From contig OY986964.1 in NCBI GenBank assembly GCA_963920575.1, forward strand, positions 12,770,663 through 12,834,662: a DNA stretch of 64,000 bases, given 5' to 3'. Made by a program: the position numbers and the translations under genes. This DNA is from Narthecium ossifragum. Taxonomy: Eukaryota > Streptophyta > Magnoliopsida > Dioscoreales > Nartheciaceae. Of the stretch, positions 33,784 through 44,824 are shown one piece after another. The notes under the pieces were generated by a model. The model did no database searches. It was not told where the DNA came from and worked only from the letters and a program-made list of their open reading frames with translations. The first letter of the stretch is position 1. The number at the start of each line of letters is the position of its first letter.

Positions 33784-34489
33784 GGGGACCTAGGGTTACT
33801 CAAAAAGGGAGAATCCTACATACTTTTGCTGCTACTTTCTATTTCTTTTATATTTCTAGGGCTTTTATCTTGAATAGTTTTATCTTTTGAGGATTGTTCT
33901 TGATGGCCTTGCGTAGCTAATTCTTGATTCTTGGTCAAGGAAACTAAAACCTCGGAATCAATAAAACTATGAGATTTAATCAGTTTTCATTATTCAATTT
34001 ATACTTGAGTATTTGATGTTCTTCTGTGATTATATTCGTGATTCTCTTGTCTAATTGCTAGGAGGCCTACTAGTTTATTATTCATTGCAATCTACTGCTA
34101 GGTTGGATATCAAATCCGTAATTATTTGATCCCTCTAATCTATGTGATGATGATGCATAATGTTATATTTTTTATCCCTTAATACTTAGTCTCCTATGCT
34201 TATTTAGTTCCTAAATACACTCATTATTCTTATATTTTGATTTAGGATGCAATTGAAGTCTTTAAGTCGAAAGGAAGCTGAAAAGAGTGCATGGATCCAC
34301 TTTAAGGATTAATCTGTGCCTGCTCATGAAGAATCAGATGATATGCCATATATGGTTGGAAAGCTATTGAAGTCTAGTTTGTGGAGAATTTTACGGTTCG
34401 TGATTCCGAGTTTCCTAGAAGAAGTTATGGCAATTTTATTACCGATGGCGCAGTCTGGATGGCAGAACAGTGAAAAAGCTGGAAAGTCC

Positions 34490-35047
34490 GATCGATCCGA
34501 CAACCCTGGTGGGATCGATCCGACTATGCAGAAACGTGACAGAACATATATTTTTTGGCTGAACATGGTCCGATTGATCCCTCCATCCATCCTAAGGAGT
34601 CCGATCGATCTGACACCTATAGTCCGATCGATCGGACTCGGGAGAAGCTACAAATCGAAGATTTTTATGCACCGGATCGATTCGACACCTAAAGTCCGAT
34701 CGATCGGACTCGAAAATAGCAAGAGACGGAGGATTTTTACACAACCGATCGATCCGACACCTATAGTTCGATCGATCGGACTCGGGCGTAACTAGAAATT
34801 GAAGATTTTTAATGAGACCGATCGATCCGACACCCAGAGTCCGATCGATTCGACTATGCAGAATCGTGACAGAACATATATTTTTCAGCTGAGCATGGTC
34901 CGATCGATCCCTCGATCGATCCCTCTATCCATCCTACTATGTCTGATCGATCCGACACCTAAAGTCCGATCGATCGGACTCGAGAATAGCCAGAGACGAA
35001 GGATTTTTACGCAACCGATCGATCCGACACCCAAAGTCCGATCGATC
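34490..35047. repeat. GATCGATC pair array in copy B 5' LTR
   Basis: Pairs start at 34490/34513, 34603/34626, 34675/34698, 34747/34770, 34820/34843, 34945/34968 and 35017/35040. All are exactly 23 bases apart, most repeating at 72-73 bases. The fullest word is TCCGATCGATCGGA, a 14-bp palindrome. Extra single words lie at 34572, 34902 and 34914. The array ends 64 bases before the TATA box. Confidence 0.92.
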
Positions 35048-35110
35048 AGACTTTCCCAGTGAAGAAAATCAACGGTTTTGATCTAATCCGGGGATGGATA
35101 CACTTAAGGC

Positions 35111-35118
35111 TATAAATA
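35111..35118 (+). promoter_or_regulatory. TATA box of copy B 5' LTR
   Basis: TATAAATA in GGCTATAAATAGGACTC, 64 bases after the palindrome array, followed by a leader with TTTGAGGGGGGATTC. Confidence 0.78.
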
Positions 35119-36013
35119 GGACTCTTTCTACGGTTTGAGGGGGGATTCTTGGACACTTTTGGCTGCTCTTTCTCCTCTTTTATATTTTCCTAGGTTTTCT
35201 CTTGTTTAATGAAATCTTTTGGAGGATTGTTCTCGATGGCCCTGCGTGGCTAAATCTTGATCCTTGGTCGAGAAGACTGAAACCTCGGAATCAATGAAAC
35301 TGTGAGATTTAATCTATTTTTATTGTTCAGTTTATACATGAGTATTGGATTTTCTTCTGAGATTAAATCTTCATGATTACCTTGTGTAATTGCCAGGAGG
35401 CCTACTAGTTTATTATTCATGGTGATCTACTGCTAGGTTTGATATCAAATTCGGAATTGTTTGATCCCTCTAATCTGTGAAGCAACTAGGGTTTACTAAT
35501 CTACTGCGTTTCAGAGATTGTTAGGTCTTAGGAAGAATATTCAACTAGATTAAATGCAACCGCTTGTGCTTGTATTGTTTAGCTTCATCGATCTCCCTAT
35601 TCTTAACGCTGCTACTAGATTAAATCTACGGCGCGTGTCTTGGGTTGTTTAGTAGTTAGGGTTAATTGGATCGCTTGTTTCTAATTAACTAAGATTGAGG
35701 AGAGATTCGAATTGAATTCGGACGATGAATATTCATGGTATGAATTGATTGATACTTGCATCTATGATCAGTTGTTGGATTCCGATGGTGGATGTTGACT
35801 CAGACCAAGGTTTGTTCTCTTGATTTAACTTGTTTCTTCGCTTTAGATTATTTCTTTACTGTTTTCCTCACGTTTAAAACCCCCCATCTTTGTTCACTAA
35901 GCACAAAACTATGCTAAACACTTTTCGTGGGATCGACTCGTACTCGCACTACTACATTTATTTTAACGAGTATTGGTTTTATTTTTGAGTGCCTGCGACA
36001 GCACATCAAATTT

Positions 36014-36031
36014 TGGCGCCGTTGCCGGGGA
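36014..36031 (+). promoter_or_regulatory. Primer binding site, tRNA-Asp type
   Basis: TGGCGCCGTTGCCGGGGA is complementary over 18 bases to the 3' end of plant tRNA-Asp (GUC), the primer used by Athila-like elements. It lies five bases after the LTR end. Confidence 0.88.
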
Positions 36032-36194
36032 GTGATTCTAGTTGATTTTTGTGCGTATAGTGATCTTTTTTTTCATAAAAAAAAAGTTTACTTCGTTTAT
36101 TTGTGCTTTAGCATAGGATTTTTATTTATCTTCATTACTCTAGACCTTTTCTTGATTTGTTTTTCTTGGTTTATTAGATTCTTCTTAACTGTTT

Positions 36195-39143
36195 ATGAGT
36201 ATAACTCGATTGTTCAATCAAGACAAATTACAGTATGATCTAGAGATAGAAAGAACTTTACACAGGTTAAGAAGAGAAGCTCGGATAAATTCTGAGGAAG
36301 ACGATTTGGCTCTTAACCATCTATTTCGTAGCGATTTGGAATTAGAAGAGGAAGAAGTCATGGTCAGAAATCGGACTTTGAAAGAGCTTGCAACCCCAGA
36401 TTTGAATCAACAACCCTTATGCATTACATTCCCTACTTTGGATGTTGCTACTACTTTTGAATTAAAATCTGGACTAATACACCTCTTACCTACTTTTCAT
36501 GGACTTTCAGGTGAGGATCCTCACAAGCATTTAAAGGAGCTTCATGTTGTGTGCACAAGTATGAAACCCATGGGAGTGACTGAAGATCAGATCAAATTGA
36601 GAGCTTTTCCTTTTTCTTTGAAGGATTCGGCTAAAGATTGGCTTTATTATTTACCATCTGAGAGTATTACCACATGGAATGAGATGAAGAGGTTGTTTTT
36701 AGAGAAGTAATTTCCAGCCTCAAGAGTGGCCAACATTAGGAAAGAAATATGTGGTGTAAGGCAACATAATGGAGAGTCTCTACATGAGCATTGGGAACGT
36801 TTCAAGAAACTCTGTGCAAGCTGTCCCCACCATCAAATTAGTGAGCAATTACTTATTCAATATTTTTATGAGGGCTTACTAACCAATGACAGGAGTATGA
36901 TTGATGCCGCTAGTGGAGGAGCTTTGGTGAATAAAACTCCTGAAGCCGCAAAGAACTTGATTGCAAATATGGCGGCTAATTCTCAACAATTTAATACTAG
37001 ACTTGATTCTTATTCGAAACATGTTAATGAGGTAAATGTTTCATCTCTTGAACAACAGATTGCGAGTCTAACTTCTTTTGTTCGTCAATTGGATGTAGGT
37101 AATATGCAAACAGTGAAGGTTTGTGGGATTTGTTTGGTGGCAGGACATCCAACCGATATGTGCTCAACTCTTCAAGAGGAACCCATTGAACAAGTAAATG
37201 CAGCGGGGAGTTTCCCAGGACTACCGCAAAGGAAATATGATCCGTATTCAAATACGTATAATCCGGGATGGAGGGATCACCCCAATCTCAACTATGAGAA
37301 TCCACAAGTAAATCAACCCACAACTCAATTCCGACCAAGTGGCCAGCAATATCAGGAATATAGACCGCCATAGCCCCCGAGACAACAACCAAACCCAACT
37401 CTGAATTCTGGTATGTCTTTGGAAGATATAGTTAAGTCTCTTGCTACTAATACTTCGCAATTTCAACAGGAGACGAAGGCTAGTATTCAAAGTTTGGAGC
37501 ATCAGGTAAGCCAGATGGCGTCGGCAATTAGCAAGCTAGAGGCGCAAAGTTCGGGAAAATTACCCTCTCAAACGGTAGTAAATCCAAGAGAGAATGCAAG
37601 TGCAATCATTTTGAGAAGTGGTAAAGAAGTTGAGACTCCAGTAAAGGAAGTTCCTACATCGTCATCGCAAGGGAACGAGCAAGACATCGTCGCGGACAAA
37701 ATCTTTCCCGATGACGACGACGTACCTAAACGTAAGTTTCCACCTCTTTCTGATTATAAAACTGTACCTCCTTTTTCAGATCTATATGAGACTTTTCGCC
37801 GATGCGAAGTAAATATTCCACTCTTAGATGCTCTTAAACAAGTACCTCGTTATGCTAAATTCTTGAAGGAATTGTGTACAATTAAGAGGAAGCAGAAACT
37901 TAAAGGATGTGAGAAGGTGAAAGTAGGGGAAAATGTTTCTGCAATTCTGCAAAGAAAAATTCCTTCAAAGTGTATTGATCCAGGTATGTTTACTATCCCA
38001 TGTACAATTGGTAACACCAAATTTGAGAAGGCCGTGTTAGATTTGGGAGCTTCTATCAATGTTATGCCATATTCTATTTATGCTTCTTTAAAACTTGGAC
38101 CTTTGAATGAAACTGGTGTTGTGATTCAATTGGCTGACAGATCTAACGCCTATCCTAAAGGTGTAGTTGAAGATATTCTTGTGCAAGTCAATGATTTAGT
38201 TTTCCCTGCTGATTTTTATGTGCTTGATATGGAGAATGATGATCATAGTACTCCTATTTTGTTGGAAAGACCATTCTTAAAGACATCCAATACTAAGATC
38301 GATATGCGTAGTGGCATACTTACCATGGAATTTGATGGTAAAATTGTTAAGTTTGAAATATATGATGCCAAGAAATATCCTACTGATGATTGTCATGTTT
38401 ATTCTATTGATGTGAGGGAATTGGAAGTTGCGGTTGGAGATGCTTCGAGGGAGTGTCTACAGAAGGCTGATGAAGAAGCTGTCCAACCATGTCCAGTCGA
38501 CCGCGAGAAAGATTCGGTCGACCGCCGAGAATATCAGGAGCAATTATTCGACGAAACTCCTCCGACTGAAGTTGAAAGCATTCCTATTCCGTCGCGAGGT
38601 ATTTTTCCTGTGACTATTTCATCTTCATTAGTGGTTAAAAAGGAGATGACCTTAGTTGATATTTTCATATATCGACGGATTTATTTTCGATCATGTGATC
38701 TTGACATCCTTGACAATCCGAACGATGACATTCTTAATAGGTCAATGGATGATTCGATTATATTTGAGCATAACGTTGACTCATTTCTTCTTGATCACCA
38801 TGATGATAAGTATTTCTGTTTAAGAGATCTAGTTATCTTGTTTACTAGTGTTAGAATGGAAAAGCTAGTTTTCATTTTTGAAATATGCCACTTGGATTCA
38901 TATGCTAAATTAACCTTGGTGGCACTATTGAGGTTAAATATCCATATTATGGCATCCATTGCTTTTGCATACCATCTTGCTAGAGAACGGCCACCGAGGG
39001 CACGATTAAAACTTATTGTATATAGTGCTTTAGTTTGCTTTATTTACTTTCTTGTGTGCTTGAGCGTGCTTGAATTATTTTTAAGTTGTGTGCTTGCATG
39101 TTTACTTTTGTTTTTGCTTTGCTTTGCTTTTGTTTTTAGGTAA
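36195..39143 (+). CDS. Copy B gag-protease reading frame with a novel C-terminal extension
   Basis: One frame of 983 codons including its terminal stop, broken only by TAA at 36708 (AAG-TAA-TTT where KYF is expected) and TAG at 37371. Order: gag (FPTLDVATTFELKSGLIHLL, EDPHKHLKELHVVCTSMKP, WNEMKRLFLEK), CCHC knuckle CGICLVAGHPTDMC (about 37120), a linker rich in coiled-coil-like heptads (QSLEHQVSQMASAISKLEAQ) and aspartic protease with DLGASINVMP (about 38040) and PILLERPFLKTSNTKID. After about residue 740 comes a region with no pol similarity: acidic (DHHDDKYFCLRDLVILF), then a basic ERPPRARLK and about 40 hydrophobic residues (LIVYSALVCFIYFLVCLSVL onward) that could span a membrane. Keeping the frame open across this extension suggests it was translated until recently. 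Confidence 0.8.
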
Positions 39144-40629
39144 TCGAGCATTCCCTATCATACCTGAAGAATTCGCCCAGCCATGGTGGTTATGGAAATT
39201 CAAAGTTTGGCAACTTTCACAGTATTCAAAGAAGAAAGCATGAAGTCGAGCCAATGACAATAAACAAATGCACTACTTGGGAGGCAACCCAAGGGGAGTT
39301 CGTTCCTTTCTCTTTTTATTTCGCATTTCCATTTTAGTTATTTTTGCTTTTCTTTGCATTCCACCTTACATTGAGGACAATGTCAGTTTCAAGTGTGGGG
39401 GAGGAGATCTAGGTTGCATATGCCATGAGCGAGAACTAATTAAGCTTGACAAATTCATAACATAATTGAATGAGTAATTTTGCGACTTGGAATTAATTAG
39501 TTGAGTTATTTTCCTTGAGATGGTAGTGACTAAATGAGTAGACAAAAGCTGGTGAGATTTTGAGCCTTTAGACTGACACATTCATTTCAGTCTCACTATT
39601 TTCTTTCATGAGTGATATTCTTCCATGGATTTGTTTCTCTAGAACTTGCTTTGATTCTATTCAAAGTCACATTGACACATGTATACATGAACATGATTAA
39701 GGTCATCTTTGTTTTAAGCTACATAAGCCAAATAGCCTACCTTTTGATTAAATCCTTTTGCTAAACACCTTTGAGCCTTATTGACTTCATTGTTAACCCA
39801 CATTACATGCCTTAAACCTGAAAAATATTTCCGTTACCCAAGCCATAAAACTAGTGGAGCATTGATCATCATTATGACATGTATGTGTGCAAAAGTTCAA
39901 GTGTGGGGGTGTTTGGATTTGTGGTACGGCTATATTTGAAAAAAAAAAGAAAAGAAGAAAAGAAAGTGAAGGAGGAAATTGTTTCTCATGTTACAAAATG
40001 TGTTTATGAATCCTCCCAATTGTTCTGTATGATCTCTACAAAGGGGGAAGTTTTTGCAAAAGATTGTTCATTATTTCAGTTAAAAAGTATTCCTTTGAAC
40101 AATCTATTTGCCAATGTGGTAATGTTATATGGTTTGAGTACTTTAAAGCCAAGTAGAAGAAAGTTGTTGAATGGAGTGATTGGTTGTACATGTCTTATTG
40201 ACGCATTTTTGCTCCATTAAGTTCCATTGGCTTTTGAGCTACATTCCCAAATATTTCCCACCTTAATCCTGGACTCCAGTACAACCTTTTGAAATCCTTA
40301 TGATTTGTGTTATGCATGTGATTTTAGTGGTGGAGAATGAGAAGATATGTAAGCCTATGGTAGATCATTTTCATTGGAATGAATTTGAGTGAAATTCATA
40401 CCCTTCAAATACATGAGAGTTGAGTGTTTATTTCCGTGTGGTCTACTTATTTATTTTGCTCCATATTCAAGTAGGAAATGCTTACTGATTGATTCTTGAC
40501 TTGTCTAAAAATGTTGTTCATGATGTGTTATGAGTTGTGAAGAGCTTGATTGTTCTTTGTTGATGGCGTTGCAACCTTGAAATCTTGAGTAGAGTGAATT
40601 TTAGTTTTGCCTGAGGACGAGCAAAAGCT
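39144..40629. other. 3' untranslated region of copy B
   Basis: Collinear with copy A 31140-32794. It has the GGGAGGCAACCCAAGGGGAG block and two extra copies of AAGTGTGGGGG, at 39391 and 39899. No open frame of note. Confidence 0.6.
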
Positions 40630-40644
40630 AAGTGTGGGGGAATT
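40630..40644 (+). promoter_or_regulatory. Polypurine tract of copy B
   Basis: AAGTGTGGGGGAATT immediately precedes the 3' LTR start at 40645. Confidence 0.82.
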
Positions 40645-42739
40645 TGATGATGATGCATAATGTTATATTTTTATCCCTTAATACTTAGTCTCCTATGCTT
40701 ATTTAGTTCCTAAATACACTCATTATTCTTATATTTTGATTTAGGATGCAATTGAAGTCCTTAAGTCGAAAAGAAGCTGAAAAGAGTGCATGGATCAACT
40801 TTAAGGAATAATCTGTACCTGCTCATGAAGAACCAGATGATGTACCATACATGGTTGGAAAGCTCTTGAAGTCTAGTTTCTGGAGAATTTTACGGTTCGT
40901 GATTTCGAGTTTCCTAGAGGGGGTTACGGCAATTTTAGTACCAATGACGCAGTCTGGATGGCAGAACAGTGAATAAGCTGGAAAGTCCGATCGATCCGAC
41001 ACCCCTGGTGGGATCGATCCGACAGCCCTGGTGGGATCGATCCGACTATGCAGAAACGTGACAGAACATATATTTTTCGGCTGAACATGGTCCGATCGAT
41101 CCCTCCATCCATCCTAAGGAGTCCGATCGATCCGACACCTATAGTCCGATCGATCGGACTCGGGAGAAGCTACAAATCGAAGATTTTTATGCACCGGATC
41201 GATCCGACACCTAAAGTCCGATCGATCGGACTCGAAAATAGCAAGAGACGGAGGATTTTTACGCAACCGATCGATCCGACACCTATAGTTCGATCGATCG
41301 GACTCGGGCGTAACTAGAAATTGAAGATTTTTAATGAGACCGATCGATCCGACTATGTAGAATCGTGACAGAACATATATTTTTCAGCTGAGCATGGTCC
41401 GATCGATCCCTCTATCCATCCTACTATGTCCGATCGATCCGACACCTAAAGTCCGATCGATCGGACTCGGGAATAGCCAGAGACGAAGGATTTTTACGCA
41501 ACCGATCGATCCGACACCCAAAGTCCGATCGATCAGACTTTCCCAGTGAAGAAAATCAACGGTTTTGATCTAATCCGGGGATGGATACACTTAAGGCTAT
41601 AAATAGGACTCTTTCTAGGGTTTGAGGGGGGATTCATGGACACTTTTGGCTGCTCTTTCTCCTCTTTTATATTTTCCTAGGTTTTCTCTTGTTTAATGAA
41701 ATCTTTTGGAGGATTGTTCTCGATGGCCCTGCGTGGCTAAATCTTGATCCTTGGTCGAGAAGACTGAAATCTCGGAATCAATGAAACTATGAGATCTAAT
41801 ATATTTTTATTGTTCAGTTTATACATGAGTATTGGATGTTCTTCTGAGATTAAATTTTCATGATTACCTTGTCTAATTGCTAGGAGGCCTACTAGTTTAT
41901 TATTCATGGTGATCTACTGCTAGGTTTGATATCAAATCCGGAATTGTTTGATCCCTCTAATCTGCGAAGCAACTAGGGTTTAATAATCTACTGCGTTTCA
42001 GAGATTGTTAGGTCTTAGGAAGAATATTCAACTAGATTAAATGCAACCGCTTGTGCTTGTGTTGTTTAGCTTCATCGATCTCCCTATTCTTAACGCTGCT
42101 ACTAGATTAAATCTACAGCGCGTGTCTTGGGTTGTTTAGTAGTTAGGGTTATTTGATCTACTGCTAGGTTTCATATCAAATCCGGAATTGTTTGATCCCT
42201 CTAATTTGCGAAGCAACTAGGGTTTAATAATCTACTGTGTTTCAGAGATTATTAGGTCTTAGGAAGAATATTCAACTAGATTAAATGCAACCGCTTGTAC
42301 TTGTGTTGTTTAGCTTCATCGATCTCCCTATTCTTAACGCTGCTACTAGATTAAATCTACAGCGCGTGTCTTGGGTTGTTTAGTAGTTAGGGTTAATTGG
42401 ATCGCTTGTTTCTAATTAACTAAGATTGAGGAGATATTCGAATTGAATTCGGACGATGAATATTCATGGTATGAATTGATTGATACTTGCATCTATGATC
42501 AGTTGTTGGATTTCGATGGTGGATGTTGACTCAGACCAAGGTTTGTTCTCTTGATTTAACTTGTTTCTTCGCTTTAGATTATTTCTTTACTGTTTTCCTC
42601 ACGTTTAAAACCCCCCATCTTTGTTCACTAAGCACAAAACTAGGCTAAACACTCTTCGTGGGATCAACTCGTACTCGCACTACTACATTTATTTTAACGA
42701 GTATTGGTTTTATTTTTGAGTGTCTGCGACAACACATCA
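40645..42739 (+). repeat. 3' LTR of copy B (2,095 bp)
   Basis: Near-identical to the 5' LTR over most of its length. Differences include a 244-base tandem duplication (first copy from 41911, second from 42155), one extra 23-base palindrome unit near 41012-41035 and one missing unit near 41340. TATA box at 41598-41605. It ends ACACATCA before CTATG. Confidence 0.9.
40989..41534. repeat. GATCGATC array in copy B 3' LTR
   Basis: Same words and 23-base spacing as in the 5' LTR, starting 40989/41012/41035 (three in a row here, two in the 5' LTR) and ending 41504/41527. It lies 64 bases before the TATA box at 41598. Confidence 0.9.
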
Positions 42740-42744
42740 CTATG

Positions 42745-43272
42745 AAGCAACTCAGATCTATTGATTTACTGTGTTTGAGAGAATGTTAGATCTTAGGAAG
42801 ATTGTTCGACTAAATTAAATACAATCGCTTGTGCTTGTGTTATTTAGCTTCATCAATCTCTATGAATCTTCAGGCTGCTACTATATTAAATTTACAACGC
42901 TTGTCTTGGGTTGTTTAGTAGTTAGGGTTAATTAGATCGATTGTTTCTAATTAACTACGCTAAAGAGAGATACAGAAATAATTCCAACAGTGAATATTTA
43001 AGGTGTGGATTGATATACTTGCATCAATGATCAGTTATAAACATTTTGATGGTGGATGTTGACTTTGACCAAGGTTTGTTCTCTTGATTAAATTCAATTC
43101 TTCAATTTAGATTATTTCTTATTTGTTTTCGCTATACTCAAAACCCCCATCTTAAGTCACGAAGCATAAGACTAGATTAGACACTTCTCGTGGGAACGAC
43201 TCGTACTTGCACTACTATATTCATTTTAAAGAGTATTTGGTTTTATTTTTGATTGTTTGCGATAGCACATCA
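42745..43272 (+). repeat. 3' LTR of copy A, second part
   Basis: It continues the LTR interrupted at 34144. AAGCAACTCAGATCTATTGA follows the block that ends at 34139 exactly as in copy B's own LTR, and it ends GATAGCACATCA. This confirms the nested insertion. Confidence 0.85.
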
Positions 43273-44010
43273 GTAATCTTACAATCACTCCAATCAACTA
43301 TTGGATGCTTCACAAGATCCTTCTTCACTCTCGAAGAGATTTACAAAGGTTGTAGCTCAAGAGAAATGAGGAGAAACTTTTTCTAAAACTTGCCCAAATA
43401 CTCTAACAAATATCAATAATAATTATGGCAGGTTTACAACACAATACTACTTATAACTGGCCTTCAACCTGCTCTCAAAGCACCTCCAACGGCTCCCTAC
43501 AGCTCTCCAACGGTTAGTTTTTGTACTCTGCGCGTTGCTGGCGGTCAATCCATGCATCGCTCGCCACATCGATCGCAAGGTTTAAAACACTGCCTTCTTG
43601 AGCCATGGTCGATCCACACATTGACCGCCAGATCGACCGTGAGCTATGTTGTGAAAAGCCTGCTCTAGGGTCGATGCTTCGATCGATCGTCGCTTCTTCA
43701 CATTGAGTCACCATAATTTGCGATCGATCCACGCATCGTCCGCCAGATTTTTCGTGAGCCTACAACATTAAAAACAATTTCCCTCCAACCACTACTAAGT
43801 CGAAGTATAAAAACTCAAAACAACCTCCACGGTCGATCCGTGCATCGACCGTCGCATCAACCGTGAGGCTATGTGAAGAAAATGGCTTCTCAGGGTCGAT
43901 GAAAAGATCGATCGTGAGCCAACATTTTATTTAGCCAAGTTTGGTGCATCTACCATGCCACCTCGCGGTCGATCAATGAATCAACTGCCGGATGCATCGA
44001 CCGTCAGTAC
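43273..44010 (-). repeat. LTR fragment, - orientation, with TCGAC array and TATA
   Basis: On the minus strand a TCGAC/TCGATC palindrome-pair array (44005 down to 43543) is followed by a TATA-like AGTTATAAGTAG at about 43452, then a leader and an LTR-end-like stretch with TTTGTAAATCTCTTCGAGAG. The pairs resemble those in the gypsy LTRs (GGTCGATCCGTGCATCGACC form) although the flanks differ. The element class is not certain (copia or gypsy). No internal genes are attached. Confidence 0.5.
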
Positions 44011-44676
44011 CAAAAATTCTCAAATATGAATTTTAAGGCTTCCAATTAAAGGGGAAATTAATATTAAGCTTATATTTTATCATTTAATATATATTGGCAT
44101 CATCCAAACAAGGTTATGATCAACATCCTTTTCAATTTGTGTGGCTGTATTCCCTTCCTTAATTACATTTTCCATATTTGTGGCATTCATATGGAGCTCA
44201 ACGTCTAGCGCCTAGGACAAGAAGCTATTTCAGGTAACTTCCAGTGGAAGGAACTCCAACTTCAAGCTAGACATGATTAAACTGACTGATTCTCTCATTT
44301 TCCTCTATGTGGTAGAGTCCCGTACGTACTGATAATGTGTTGTGAAATGAGTGTGTATGAGAATACATACAAAGAAACTATACAATATTTAAATATAAGG
44401 AAGCCTCATACTAAGAAGAGAAGAGAAGTAGGAGCAGAGTATTTAACTAATCCTCCTCATTCACCTTTTACTCCACCAGCTAAGCTTATTTATAAGCAAA
44501 GATGTCATATGCAAACAACTAGTCATGTCATGTGAGTTTAAATTTTTATTTTACACATCATGTTTATTTTATTTATGACTGATGTTGTGTGTACATGATA
44601 GGTGGTATATGTAATGCACATGTCACTTATCGGTAGTCAAGTACCGATTCTTTTATCTATCCTACTACCCACTACC
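44011..44676. other. Unassigned sequence
   Basis: AT-rich. A 66-residue frame at 44335-44535 (reading KKRREVGAEYLTNPPHSPFT) is not recognised; it may be an old exon fragment. Nothing else supported. Confidence 0.3.
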
Positions 44677-44824
44677 CAGTGGCGGAATCAGGATGAGATT
44701 TAGGGGGGGGGCGAAATCTAAAGCAAAATGATCAAAAAAATTTTCTTTTAAGTAATGCAAAAAATACCTTAGAATTACAATATCAAATATTAAGGAATAA
44801 AAATAATACAAATATTAAAATATA
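44677..44824. mobile_element. Probable hAT terminus
   Basis: CAGTGGCGGAATCAGG at 44677 has the CAGTGGCGGA start seen at ends of plant hAT elements of the TTF-zinc-finger type. Transposase remnants of that type lie on the minus strand at 46348-47210. The matching right terminus and an 8-bp duplication were not found. Confidence 0.45.

Larger units (their letters stand above)
32810..34144 (+). repeat. 3' LTR of Athila-like copy A, first part (interrupted)
   Basis: It starts TGATGATGATGCAAAATGTC. It carries the GATCGATC pair array (33344-33711), a TATA box TATAAATA at 33776-33783 and the GAGGATTGTTCTTGATGGCC block. It breaks at 34144 where copy B is inserted and resumes at 42745, ending GATAGCACATCA at 43272. 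The 5-bp CTATG at 34140-34144 is repeated at 42740-42744. Confidence 0.85.
34145..36008 (+). repeat. 5' LTR of copy B (1,864 bp)
   Basis: It carries palindrome array 34490-35047 and TATA box 35111-35118. It then has the GAGGATTGTTCTCGATGGCC block and several AACTAGATTAAATGCAACCG-type blocks, and ends in GCGACAGCACATCA. Compared with the 3' LTR it lacks a 244-base tandem duplication and differs by single 23-base palindrome units. Confidence 0.9.
34145..42739 (+). mobile_element. Copy B: non-autonomous Athila-like LTR retrotransposon, 8.6 kb
   Basis: LTRs 34145-36008 and 40645-42739 both start TGATGATGATGCATAATG and end GCACATCA or ACACATCA. The 5-bp target duplication CTATG flanks it (34140-34144, 42740-42744). 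It has a tRNA-Asp primer site (36014), a gag-protease frame (36195-39143) and a polypurine tract (40630). Reverse transcriptase, RNase H and integrase are missing; a 750-base sequence without pol similarity lies between the protease and the shared 3' region. It must use enzymes from autonomous relatives such as copy A. It sits in copy A's 3' LTR, so it is the younger insertion. Confidence 0.92.

Noticed and set aside
33344..35047. CRISPR-like array
   Set aside because: Regular palindromes with spacers look superficially similar, but the repeats are only 8-14 bp, the spacers are themselves repeated, and the context is a plant LTR with TATA box and no cas genes.
36014..36031. A tRNA gene
   Set aside because: The match to tRNA-Asp is only the 18-base complement of the 3' end, in primer binding site position; no tRNA arms surround it.
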